Of a stretch of DNA of 64,000 nucleotides, positions 32,421 through 43,419 are shown piece by piece. Numbering within the stretch: the stretch's first letter is position 1; every line of letters begins with the position of its first letter. The notes below the pieces were generated by a model. The model saw only the letters and a list, made by a program, of their open reading frames with translations, was not told where the DNA came from and ran no database searches. The stretch covers positions 1,860,001-1,924,000 of the forward strand of contig JAGTJL010000010.1 of NCBI GenBank assembly GCA_020746875.1, written 5' to 3'. The position numbers were made by a program, and so were the translations under genes. The DNA comes from Rhexocercosporidium sp. MPI-PUGE-AT-0058 (lineage: Eukaryota; Ascomycota; Leotiomycetes; Helotiales).

Positions 32421-34712
32421 ATGCCTACTCTACATTGGGATGCCATTGTCATCGGATCAGGTATCGGCGGGCTGACAGCTGCTTCACTCCTGGCCAAAGT
32501 CGCAGGAATGAGAGTCCTAGTCGTCGAGAAACACTCCGAGAGAGGCGGCTTGACCCATGTCTTCCGTCGCGATGGGGCAAGTTGGGATGTAGGAGTTCAC
32601 TACCTAGGCGGCATGGATCCAGGATCGTCTGTCCGATCACTGTTCGATTTTATGTCCGACAAAGCTCTCGAATGGAATCGCATGCCTGACGACTTCGAGC
32701 GCTTCATCTATCCAGGTCTTGACTTCGCTGTTCCATCAGAGCCGAAGCGATATCAGCAGAGACTCATTGAGTATTTCCCAGACGAAGTTCCTGCTATCCG
32801 TCAGTATTTTGTTGACTTGAAGAAGGCTGCGCAATGGCACATCATGAGTCGGGTCGTACATTCGATCTTGCCTTGGCCTATGAATCTCCTGATCCGTCAA
32901 TGGCTGCGTCTGGGTGCCAAAATGGCAACACAAACCACTGGACGATATCTCCGCGACCATTTTCGATCCACAAAGCTCCAGGCTTTTCTCGCTTCCCAAT
33001 GGGGAGACTACGGGCTGCCACCAGAGGAAAGCGCATTTGCACAGCATGCAATTGTTGTTTGGAGCTATTTTAAAGGAGGATGGTTTCCTGACAAGGGAGC
33101 AAGTCGGATCGCAAGGACGTTCGAAGTTGGTATTGAAGCACACGGAGGCGCCATCCGAGTGTGTCAAGAAGTCACGCAGATTTTGATTGAAGCAAATCGT
33201 GCCGTCGGCGTGAAAGTTCTTGATGGACGTGGAGCGGAGCCAAAGGAGATTGAGTATCGTGCCCCGGTCATCATCTCGAATGCCGGTGCGGAAGTGACTT
33301 ACAACCGATTGTTGCCAAAAGACGGTACCACTGGTCAACTTACTGCTGAAATACGCAAGGAAATCTCTTCTGTGTCTGGTGGACTGTCAGCCGTTGTACT
33401 CTATCTTCGACTGGAAAAGCCCGTTTCCACTCTCGGCATCAGAGGTGAAAACTACTGGATCAGTACCAATTTCGAGCATGACAATATAGAGGAGCAAACG
33501 GCAGCGGTCATGGCGGGAAAACCACAATATGCATACATGTCTTTCCCATCAGCGAAATCTGGTGACGACCGTTTCCACACTGCCGAAGTCCTCGCAATCG
33601 TCAAAGCTGAACCTTTTTCCACGTGGCGCAAATGCACTCATGGAACTCGAGGGCATGATTATATCGAGCTCAAGCAGCGCATGACGAATGGACTTCTGGA
33701 ACTGGCTGATAGCGCAACACCAGGACTCAAGGACTTGGTTCAGTACACTGAGCTCTCCACTCCCCTCACGGTGGAAGACTTCGTTTCTCACCCTGGTGGT
33801 GCAATCTACGGTCTGAGGGGGTCGCCAAAACGATACTCTGCTAAATCATTAGGTAGGCCATCACCGATTTCTGGGCTTTACCTCAGTGGAACGGACGTCT
33901 CGAGTCTAGGGGTCTCTGGTGGAATGTATGGAGGAGTCATTGCAGCGAGTCGTGTGCTTGGTCCCCTCGGGTTCATGAAGATCATGAGAGCTGCTCGTCA
34001 GTCACAATCAATATCACAGGTTCCACCGAAGCTAGAGTTCCGGTCATCTGAGAAGAAGCGTGCTGTACTGCTCTCGAAAACTGCCTTGACACCCTCTATT
34101 TGGCAGCTCACATTCGACATCTTTGAAGCTGTCAAGTTCACACCAGGTCAATTCGCGTTGTTGCGTGTTGGGCCGTACGAATGGAGAAATTATTCTATCG
34201 CCAAAATCGAAGGTACTCAACTAGACCTCCTAATCAGCACTCGAACCGGTGGCGATGGCTCACTCTTTGCGCAAAACATCCAACCTGGTGGGGAAACGGA
34301 GATCGAGCTTCCATTTGGCAGTTTCCGTCTACAGGATAACCAGAACGAGCCACGTCGACGAGTCTTCATTGCCACTGGTACTGGTATCGCACCGTTTCTC
34401 CCGATGTTTGCAACTTTGGCGTCTTCGGGTGGCCTCCATACCTCAGAGCTCCTCTTTGGCTGCTCAAGGAAGGAAGATGATGTCACAGCTCTCGATGTCC
34501 TTCAAAATTTACCGCATACCATAGTCTGTATCAGTCGAGATCCGATGTCTGAAGGTATCTTCCATGGGCGTGTTACGAAAGTGCTCCAGGACATGAAATT
34601 CAATGCTGCGAATACTGACTTCTACCTTTGTGGTGCTCCTGCTATGGTTGAGGACTGTCGGACTATGCTTTCTCTGAAGGGTGCTGTACATGTGATTACG
34701 GAACCATTTTGA
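32421..34712 (+). CDS. Fusion flavoprotein: retinol-saturase/CrtI-like domain plus ferredoxin-reductase-like module
   Basis: This is an intact intronless gene of 763 residues. Residues about 6-515 form an FAD flavoprotein of the phytoene-desaturase/retinol-saturase class. The N-terminal dinucleotide motif is VIGSGIGGLTAASLLAK, followed by EKHSERGGLTHVFRRDG and WDVGVHYLGG as in all-trans-retinol 13,14-reductases. The C-terminal FAD motif is GLYLSGTDVSSLGVSGGMYG near residue 485. Residues about 545-763 are a second module of the ferredoxin-NADP-reductase fold: FAD-binding RNYSIA near 588, ATGTGIAPFLPM near 650 for NAD(P), and DFYLCGAPAMV near 733. No iron-sulfur cluster motif is seen. Inference: the C-terminal module passes NAD(P)H electrons to the saturase FAD, giving a self-sufficient C=C reductase or desaturase. 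The substrate is unknown. Confidence 0.88.
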   Translation: MPTLHWDAIVIGSGIGGLTAASLLAKVAGMRVLVVEKHSERGGLTHVFRRDGASWDVGVHYLGGMDPGSSVRSLFDFMSDKALEWNRMPDDFERFIYPGLDFAVPSEPKRYQQRLIEYFPDEVPAIRQYFVDLKKAAQWHIMSRVVHSILPWPMNLLIRQWLRLGAKMATQTTGRYLRDHFRSTKLQAFLASQWGDYGLPPEESAFAQHAIVVWSYFKGGWFPDKGASRIARTFEVGIEAHGGAIRVCQEVTQILIEANRAVGVKVLDGRGAEPKEIEYRAPVIISNAGAEVTYNRLLPKDGTTGQLTAEIRKEISSVSGGLSAVVLYLRLEKPVSTLGIRGENYWISTNFEHDNIEEQTAAVMAGKPQYAYMSFPSAKSGDDRFHTAEVLAIVKAEPFSTWRKCTHGTRGHDYIELKQRMTNGLLELADSATPGLKDLVQYTELSTPLTVEDFVSHPGGAIYGLRGSPKRYSAKSLGRPSPISGLYLSGTDVSSLGVSGGMYGGVIAASRVLGPLGFMKIMRAARQSQSISQVPPKLEFRSSEKKRAVLLSKTALTPSIWQLTFDIFEAVKFTPGQFALLRVGPYEWRNYSIAKIEGTQLDLLISTRTGGDGSLFAQNIQPGGETEIELPFGSFRLQDNQNEPRRRVFIATGTGIAPFLPMFATLASSGGLHTSELLFGCSRKEDDVTALDVLQNLPHTIVCISRDPMSEGIFHGRVTKVLQDMKFNAANTDFYLCGAPAMVEDCRTMLSLKGAVHVITEPF

Positions 34713-35530
34713 GAATAAAACGGGGTCGTCACTCAGAGTCATACAGGAAGCTGAATCTAATTTTCTGAAGCGGCTTTGAGAGGGTTCGATACTGAGGAAT
34801 TGGACTTGATTTCACTTTGATAGACTGTGTTTTATTTTGGCTTTGTTTCGAAAGAGCATTGAAATGGATAATCACGCGTGATAAGCCTCCAGCTGCTTTA
34901 GTAATTGAACACAGCTTTATTTTCTTCGTCCCAAAGCCGGTCAATAAGCTCACCGCTTCTACTCAAGCGCTCCTGTCTGGGTAATTGCATGATGCTTGCT
35001 CGGAAATACTTTGGTATTTAATTTACTTGGTGTCTAATAGTAGAATATAACTTTCAAATGTTAATGAGTTTAGGTCGATAACGCCATGTAAAACAGTTTG
35101 TCGTCCCTCGTCACAAGATCGAGGACGTAGAGAAAGATAAGAAAGAGAAGATGCTCCTAGCATGATTGCTTTCCGCTTACCATTCGGCGCACTGAAGGCA
35201 TCTATCTTACTAGCACTTCACAAACAAGGTGATCGGTATTTGAGATGATCATTCCTTACTCCTTAGAACAAAACTCGTAGATATGCCTGCGATGCGTGTC
35301 TGTGATTATCTGCTGCTATACCTATCTCAACCCAATGCACCGTACAATTTATGCTCTTATAGGTTCTCGGGTCGGTGATCCAATCGTTTCTGTTCCCGTC
35401 ATTCTGTCAAGACCCTCGAGAATTCCTTGAATGCTCGAATTGTAAGGCGAATAGTTTCCCAATTAGTCCTTTCAGACTGTGAGCTGTTTTTAACATTACA
35501 GTGCCATGCCTTCGATCTAGCTCTCTAGTA
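34713..35530. other. Intergenic
   Basis: No gene is visible between the fusion flavoprotein and the broken beta-lactamase-like gene. The 3' half of the latter family would be expected here, but I cannot read it. Confidence 0.45.
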
Positions 35531-36400
35531 CTATGTTCTTACCGCCATGAAGTAGGACTTGACCAAGACGTGCAAGGTCGCAGTAGTACATAGAGCGGCT
35601 GCTGTTCTTGCGTTGCCGCCATGGTCCAGGGTGATGTAAGCGTCGCTCTCCGCGCCCATGGGTTGCCAGATCAATTCTGAGACTACTTCCGCGAATTTTT
35701 TACCTGTCACTCGTTCGATGACCCAGCCCATGAGATCGGCGTTCGTGGAAATGTATTCGAACGGCAAATTGTCTGAAGCATCCACGAGGGCTGACGGACT
35801 GATGGTGGGAATGAAGGTGTGCAAATTAGTATGCTAGTCGTTGGGTTTCAGTAATACCGAGCCAGAGGCCTTTCGATATTCGGGTGATCCGTCGTCAATA
35901 CGAAATACCGGCTCGCATATCCAGCAACTGTCGAACACTGATATTCTCATACGCGGAGCCCCTCACTTCTGGAACGTATGGGAAGACGATCGCATTAACG
36001 TCCAGTTTAACCTGCTTGACAAGGATGCCGCAGATGAGACACGTCACGATTTGGAGGTCGAGAACGCAATGTGGATCGACTTCTCGGTGTTGGTGTGAAT
36101 GTAATGCTCAAAGACAATGTTCCCATCCTTAAGTACGACAATGCCATCAGTTTCTGTTTGAGAGAGAAACGAGAATAAGTCCAAAGATTTCTTGTCCGTG
36201 ATATCGAGTTTGAAGCTATCGAAGTTGTGGGGTACAGATGCAAGGCGTGAAGCCTCGGAGGGTCTCCGAATCTGGTCGACCTTGAGGAGTTTATCGACGT
36301 TCTGGAATCCCCAAATGTGGTGACCAAGTTGACGCCAATTGGTAATGTCTGTAGAAGCAGACATACTTCGTTCAATGTCGAGTGAAAGGTGAACAATGGT
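35531..36400 (-). pseudogene. Broken beta-lactamase-fold serine hydrolase (class C-like)
   Basis: Minus-strand coding sense begins near 36364 (TDITNWRQLGHHIWGFQNV). It continues through DGIVVLKDGNIVFEHY to AFSTSKS, where STSK is the serine-lysine catalytic motif. The frame then breaks at a TGA (36044-36046). One base over it resumes as TCLICGILVKQVKLD and AYENISVRQLLDMRAGI. It breaks again before DDGSPEYRKASGS, and again before LPFEYISTNADLMGWVIERV at 35770. At least three frame changes and stops (for example near 35834) show that it is dead. The C-terminal third is missing or unreadable, so it is also probably truncated. Fungal members are esterase/peptidase-like hydrolases. Confidence 0.75.
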
Positions 36401-36619
36401 TGAGGAACAAGAACGTCGGCGGCTTCAAGTTTCTCGCCTGGGGGTCTGTATGCGTTGAGTATGTCTCTGGCTTAACCCTACCTGCTGTCACGAAACGTGA
36501 AATCTAGGAAACTCTTCCTACCGACTGGATTGTGCGGCAGACGTTAGAAGGCCGCTTCCTCTTTGGTCGTGTGCGGGAATACAGGCCCATGGAGCCGTTT
36601 GACACGTCGTGGACGCATC

Positions 36620-38016
36620 CAGTCACACTTGCTGAACCAGAGGAGCAACACTCTGATCTACCATCATCAAAATTAGCTTACGAGGTCTTATCTCACGTCT
36701 GAGGCGAAGTCGAAATGACCACTGCCTTCATCGAAACGGAATAGGGGCTCGAGAATCTGAAAATTCGAGAGAACTTGGCCAGTGTCAGATCTACGACTAC
36801 GACTCGCACCCTCTGGATCTATGCTGTATTCATCAATCAGTGTGACATCTCAGAGCGAGCGCAGCAAGTGAAACGGATGGATGACATCTATCGATCTGCC
36901 CTCCGAGTCGTTGTTTGACTTGGGTCAGAGAGTCAAGACAGCACACTTGCCATTTCTTAGCTCAGATATATTGGACAACAGCTAGAAAGAGTCGAGGGCA
37001 GAATATGGAAGGTAAATCCTCCTGGATGCGATGAACCAACGTGGTTCCGCTCCTCGGTTGACTTGCCACATGATAGCGTTACCTGGCAGGTCATCAGTGG
37101 CATTCTTCGAAGACCTTGGTTTGGCCGTGTTTGGGTGGTGCAGGAGGCTAGACTTGGGAACAGCCATTCAATGCTCGATGTGGCAGTGACGAGATACCGC
37201 TGGTACTACTGAACAGGGCAATCCGTTGCATCTCCAACAAAAGTAGGATGAGCGAGGGTTTGCGATGATTGCTGCAGGACGCCGAAGAAACCACATCCCC
37301 GATTTCGAGCGGGCGATTCCTATTTGTCCTGCAGGTGGGCCAGAAATATTGCTTAGACACAAGGCACAAAATCGATGGAGCGCTCGGGCCTGCACCGCTT
37401 CAATTCTCAAGCAAACTTCGGATCGATTATAACCTTACTGTAGCGGATGTCTATCGGGATATATACGCACTCTATCTATACGAGTTTAGGCGAGCCCGAA
37501 CCATTATTGAAGAAGCTCTAAACTCTTGTGATAACAGAGAAATAACGAATTGCTGTCTCTACTCGAGTCTCAGCTACTTCGCTTATTGAAGTATCATATC
37601 AACATGCGCATTTCATCAGAACGGGGTGCAGATATTTTGGCCCAACAAAGGCTGTAACCGCAGCTGGAGACATAGTGTGTTACCTATTAGGATGTCCTTC
37701 ACCAATAATACTACGCCCAACTACATCGAACAAATCCCTTGTTGTAGGCTGCGCGTTCCTTTATGGAGTCATGGACACGGAGGCACTCCTTGGCCCACTC
37801 CCAGACGGTTGGTGCATTGAGAAACTTTTCTCGGATCAATTCCGAAGAAGGCAGACTCGCTTTTGCAATTGGTCCACAGGAGCGATCTCTTTGGATGATC
37901 CCCGGTTGGGAGCGCTACCACCCGAATGGGAGGCTGTTGAAGTCCAGATGGATTCGGCCGTTCCCATCAATTTAACCCACTTCAGGCACAAGGGAACTAG
38001 GGAACTAGGGAGATAA
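36620..38016 (+). pseudogene. Broken HET-domain (heterokaryon incompatibility-like) gene
   Basis: The HET core is readable near 36780-36920: TRTLWIYAVFINQCDISERA, then QQVKRMDDIYRSALRVVV followed by a stop and LG. In living HET proteins this reads ...VVVWLG, so the TGA at 36916 replaces a tryptophan. A TAG at 36742 precedes it. Downstream pieces, including WQVISGILRRPWFGRVWVVQE near 37085, continue the HET pattern. The C-terminal piece at 37675-38016 (TEALLGPLPDGWCIEKLFSD, DDPRLGALPPEWE) matches the family tail. Frames change several times. HET proteins trigger cell death on non-self fusion; this copy is dead. Confidence 0.8.
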
Positions 38017-39712
38017 TCAGTGGTGACCCGCGACTACTCCCCTCAGCGCTAGGAGAGCGCGGCGTCATGTTGGAAAATTTTCCCTTTTTTAACGATGAAC
38101 TATTTGAATCATATTACTTTAAGTTTCAAAGCTAATTAAGCCATTTAGCACACGACAGGCTGGTGAATTGAATTAAACGAAGGAGGGCAGATCCGACTTT
38201 CGAAGAGACGATGGCATATAAGATGTCCGGATCTGAATTTCTAATACCAAACTCGTTGAATAGATAGGGGTCGAAGGGTTGAACAATGTCTAGCTGACGT
38301 CGCTAGGATGGTAGATTACATGACCCAAGCCCAGAAAAACTTTATCTCTCAACAGCGGGCAGACTCTTTAACTTTGAGACCTTGATCAGATCAAAAAAAT
38401 TGCATTACTGACTCATCGTCACCCAAAGAATATTTCACTTCGTGATCTAATATTGCTCAGGTTTCCTCTTGCCCAATTCTTGATGCCTTCTCGTCCATAT
38501 CACATCAAAACTTAGTGTGAACAGATCCTACAGCACCTAATTCACATAATCTTACAGGATAACAACAGCAGCAGTTCTAGTATAGAGAACATTACGAACC
38601 ACCAAAGAGCAATTCAATCGTGTTGGAATTTCAGGAAGTCTTACGCGATAAGCTGATGTGATCGTGATCATACAAAACTTGCTGCTAGATCTACTTACAT
38701 TCTCGCTATGAAACTGCATAATTTCGAAGCAATTATGAAATGGAAGTTTGTCGAAGATCGGCAAGATAGGTAGTGTAATATCCTTGTCGAACTTTTTGAC
38801 GAAGAGACACCAAGTAGCATTACGGGTAATGGTTGAGATGTTGCGGAATAAATGCTCAAAAGCTGGTAGTTAATCGGCCAAGATGATCAGGAGGAGACTA
38901 CTGCTAGCACCGGAATGGCCCCGAGATTATGAGGGCAATATAACTCGATCAACCTAGTCTGATTTGGTAAAGCGTAGAGCCTTGAAAACACTTGATTGCA
39001 AGACTGCAAGTCAAGACGTGAGTACGGCAAGTGGATTCTTTTATTGGCACTTCCATCATGGATGGGATTGTATGAATACTCTTGTATTATGCCGAGCTTT
39101 TCGCATTGTATGTTGCCAACAATATAAATATCGTGTACGAGGGAAGGAAGCCTCGCTATAATTATCCTCCATGGCATGCTCACCTCAACTTCAAGCAGTA
39201 TTTTATGCTATAAGCAGCTTTTCACCAGACCTGCTCGCTATTCTGGCTCGATAGGATTATTGATGAGGTAGTTGTATATTTGAGGGTCAGAAAGTTTTTT
39301 TTTTTTAAAGAAATAAAAAAACTTAGGTGAAGTAGGCAATCACATCCTCGCTATATGTAAGCAGCGCTAGCTGCCCACTTGCCCCCCCTATCTTCTCGCT
39401 TCACCTACTGTAATGAGCAGGAGTCAATAAGCAGCTAGCTCGCAAGAGTTCTGAGCACAGAATATAAATAAAATCGACTCGGTAGTGATCTTTCTCCAGT
39501 ACAACTCTTTCCCAATTCCGAGCTTAACTCAACTTCTTCGGTAGCCACTCTCCTAATCTACCAACATGCTTTATCGCGACCACCCCCCGTCCCATGATTA
39601 CATGGATTCGAAGATAATTCCATCGATCCTGATGAGATGAGAATATTCTCAGACTATGCCACAACACGAGCACAGCGCCTCGATATCCTCGTGGGATTCT
39701 CGATTTCCTGTT

Positions 39713-39744
<32 letters not shown>

Positions 39745-40474
39745 CACACAAATCCACGTGAATCAGCATCTCGCGAAGTAGATCCGCCTCGTACTCCCTT
39801 CTATCGACCAAGGATTCGAAACAGCTAGCTGCCTTCTGTCTGAAACAACTCTACAGGTCGGCCACCACCAATGTACACCCTCTACCCTCTACGAAAAAAA
39901 TCCTAAAGCGTGGCTGGAGGTTCCACTCAAGTCTCCTTTTCTAGAAGAAGCACAAGTTCAACGAGTATACCCTAGAGAAAGATGATATTAACCCGGAACT
40001 CCACTTCCTCCTAAAAAAAAAAGCTGGGAAATATTCGGTTTCTTCACCATGTTTAGTTTTTATTTTTATTTTATCTTTCTTCGTGAGAACGACACCGTTC
40101 GTTTGATTGAAATGCCTTTTCAAGGAGGCGACGATATCTCTCCGTTCAAAGCCAGACTTGGACTTGGTCTTTTGTTGGGAGGGAAAACGGGTGGGCTAGG
40201 GGGGCAATAGAGAGAAGAGATGTGAAGGTGTGGAAAAGCGGTGGCTGTTTAAGGAAATGATGGTATAGAAGAGAGATGGGTGTAAGGAAAGATGAGGATG
40301 ACTGTGCAAGGTAACAATAATGAGAAGCTCAAAAGTGCCAACCATTTCGCTCCCTCTCCTCATCTCCAAATTCGAGGGACAGAAACCCACAGTCCCACAA
40401 GCACACCCCACGCAAAAGTTCTAATAAACTCAATTAGTACAGCAAAGCAAATCTCGCCCTACTTAATGTACGCC
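38017..40474. other. Gene-poor region with one decayed coding trace
   Basis: No intact gene is visible in 2.4 kb. On the minus strand about 39050-38560, a trace of coding sense reads in pieces, such as FSRLYALPNQTRLIELY, then AFEHLFRNISTITRNATWC, then LPFHNCFEIMQFHSENV. It has stops between pieces and no clear family. An AT-rich palindrome pair (AGGTGAAG near 39327 and CTTCACCT near 39400) frames about 85 bp. The (GA)n tract at 39716-39744 is listed separately. Confidence 0.45.
39716..39744 (+). repeat. (AG)n microsatellite
   Basis: About 14 uninterrupted AG units. Confidence 0.95.
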
Positions 40475-41483
40475 TCACTTCTCCCACACCCTCTGCGTCT
40501 CCAACTCCACATCCCCGTACCCCATCTCCCTACCCGCGTAAAAGCGTCCCTTCCTCTCCATCTTCGTCTCCGTAACCCACTTCCTCAACGCCGTCAAGCC
40601 CTTCACCGCACAGAAAATAAGACAAATCGCCGCCGCGATCCCAAACACATACCCAACCACAGCACCCTTCCCCACACCTCCCACATTGTCCTTCCGTCCC
40701 TGCGCATCGACCACGTTATTGACTGGATTCGGGTTCAGGAAGTTATACACGTAATATCCCTTCGTCGCATACGTGACGTATGCTAGGCCTAGATAACACG
40801 CCAGCAGGACGATCAGGTACACCAGATGGATCCAAGGCGCGGGATTGATCCTCGTGAACAGTATCTCGAAGAGTCCGAAAGCGGAGTTCAGTCCGTGCTG
40901 CGAGATGTTCGACCAGAGGGAGAAGGTGCTTTCGAAGCGCGAGTAGAGGATCGCCCAGTAGACGATGGTGACGAGGAAGGGGAAGGTCGTTATGCTGCTG
41001 TAGAAGAGGTAGTGGAGCGCTTGGAGGGGGCGGGGGAAGCGGTTTAGGAGGGGGGTTCCGCCGTGGAGCGCGTAAGAGAAGGTGTGGACCGCGGCGATGG
41101 CGAAGTAGAAGCAGATTCCCCAGTAGCAGAGGACTGTTGGGTTGGTCATTTAGTGTATGATTGAGGGAGGTGGGAAGGGGGAACGTACTTGTGAAGAAGG
41201 AGAATGATTTCCGCACGTCGCTTGCAGACAGTCCATCATGTCCACTGAGTTCCCAGCCAATGATGAAGAATGTTACTGCGAAGGCATACAGTGACTTGGG
41301 TATTCGTTAGCATATTCGCTGGATAGCTTGTAGGGTTTCATCAGCAGGACGTACAATGGTAGCTCGAATCGCAAATAGAATCCATGGTGGTAGTAACCAC
41401 GACGTCTCGAATCGATGACTTGGATCCCACAGATCGGTGCCGAACTTGAAATGTTGCGCGGAGAAGATATTGAGTTTCGCCAT
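40475..41483 (-). CDS. FAR-17a/AIG1-like multi-pass membrane protein
   Basis: Three exons (41483-41355, 41294-41189, 41133-40475) give 297 residues with matching phases. The ATG at 41483 opens MAKLNIFSAQHFKFGTDLWD. Several hydrophobic segments follow, including the ILCYWGICFYFAIAAVHTFS stretch. The family core is LHYLFYSSITTFPFLVTIVY, then WSNISQHGLNSAFGLFEILF, then PWIHLVYLIVLLACYLGLAY, as in fungal FAR-17a/AIG1-like proteins. Homologues of this fold in animals hydrolyse fatty-acid esters of hydroxy fatty acids; the fungal role is unknown. The conserved histidine (SQH) and the threonine in TTFPF are present. The alternative ATG at 41149 in the longer third frame lies inside the second intron and is not used. 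Confidence 0.85.
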
Positions 41484-42909
41484 CTCGTCCCCTTATTCCA
41501 TTCGCCTTGCTGATGGATTGTATTGTATGCTCTCGCATGCGCGGTTGTGATTGAGTGTTATATTGTAGTGTAGTCTGTGGGCGGTAGTGTCTGCGGAATG
41601 ACGATGGTCCTCCTCGCTCCGTCCCGTCGTACTTTCCACCTTCTTCAGCCTCGTGCGACGTAAATCAGCTGAACGGCGATCGCGAGTCGAAATACTCTAG
41701 GTCAATTAGATTACCTTTCCTTCGAAGTATCGTATCGTGTGTATTCCAATTGACTTCAGAAGGTTTCTAGAAGGTTTCTAGAAGGAAAAGCTTGACTGTG
41801 TGAAAAGGAGAGCAAGTCGTCGTTGGGCAGTTTCAGGGTTCGTTCAGACGAGTAAGGTATCCTGGTGTCTGGTTTAGTATGCGGTCGAGGCTGTGGGATA
41901 CTTTTAGTACCCGGGAAGGGGTAGGTAATTTGGGGACACCCACTACAGCCCACTGTATGCGGTGGAGATGTCGTAGATATGAAGTCACCAGTGTTTGGAC
42001 TGTGTAATGCGATGGATGGTATTTCTTCGGTCTAGGTATCGAAGCTGCAAACCCTAATCGCAGATTGAATACTTAAAAGTGATTAGGGAAGTGAAGAGAA
42101 GAGAGAAGAAAAGAAGCATGCACGATGATACGGATAGATCTGCACGAATCTATTTATGTATGATTCAACTTCGAATCATCTGAAGTCTACCTGCAGTTGA
42201 ACAACGCAGCGAATTGACTTCGTTGGCAACAAGACCCAAGGGAAAAAAGTTATCAGCCTCGCAAGAGAAATCCGGATTCCACACCCTGTCCTTGCAAATT
42301 CAAGGCAAGCAAGGCCAACTACCCAAGTCTATGCCGAGAGTGGGATAGTACCGTCGGGTGTGCCTCGGCTACCCAGGGCTTAGCTCCATTCGATCTCGTC
42401 TGGGCGTGGGTGCTTGGCATCCTTGGACATCGAGGCTCTGAACCTCTCTCTTCTGTTTTCCTTCTGGAAGACGTACTTCCAAGAGATGGGCCCTTCTTAT
42501 ATTATTCTTCGATGATTCGAGTCAACTCGACAATATCCGATATTTCGTATATTTCGTATAAGTAAAATATCGGTGGGGACAGAGGTCATCTGGACGAGAT
42601 TCTAATTGTTCTGCGCGCTTTCTTTTCGATAGCGTGGAGGATATCTCCGATATTAACATTGAAATGCCGCTGCCGGTCTGGGATAGGAACCAACCACCGA
42701 AACCGAGATTCGGTTCAATGTTCGAGAATCATGTCCTGCTGATGAGTATGACATAGCCGACCGGACATCAGATTTTATTCGCTTCTTCTCTATTCGTGTC
42801 GATACTGGACTGATACTCGTAACCCTGTCTGATGGTTTCACCTCGAGCACTAAACATAATCAACCGTACTCGCAGCTGTGTTTACTGGAATATAGGTCTT
42901 ATAACAATA

Positions 42910-43030
42910 CTCGGCCTCCACGGCAGTGGCTCCCGGAGGGAAAACATCAACATGTACTTCGAAATGCTCCTTTCTTTCAAAAGAATAAGTAAGGGCTTTC
43001 CCTCCGGGGGCCACTGCCGTGGAGGCCGAG
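42910..43030. repeat. 34-bp near-perfect foldback (inverted repeat) with 53-bp loop
   Basis: The left arm 42910-42943 begins CTCGGCCTCCACGGCAGTGG; the right arm 42997-43030 is its reverse complement with one mismatch (T against C at the 22nd base). Such a long GC-rich stem in an otherwise AT-moderate region could form a stable hairpin in DNA or RNA. It may be a small nonautonomous element or a hairpin transcript. Confidence 0.9.
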
Positions 43031-43386
43031 TAGATTTTCTCAGTCAACTGTCTGCACCAAGAGTCCAATAGTCAGTTCGAGAGAGTGGCACAGCAGACCC
43101 TTAAGTACCAGTAGCTATTAACCTATACAATCGTAAGACTCCCGCTGCCAATCTAAATTATCCACGCTTTGGCATCGTATTCCACACCACCAAGTCAGCC
43201 AAAAAAGAGTCCAAACTCAACGGCTGTCGTTCATCACATCAGCACCAGCACCACCAGCACCACCACCACCTCGTTGCTACAGAGATGACATGCGTGATAA
43301 GGAAGGGAAGGAAAACAAGAACTCCAGTCTGAGAGCTGGGGATTAGGGGAAGATCGGGAGGGCTTGCCCGGCGGGCTGATGTGCGA

Positions 43387-43419
43387 CAAAACGAAACGAA
43401 ACGAAACGAAACGAAACAT
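43387..43419 (+). repeat. (ACGAA)n microsatellite
   Basis: Six tandem ACGAA/CGAAA units. Confidence 0.9.
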
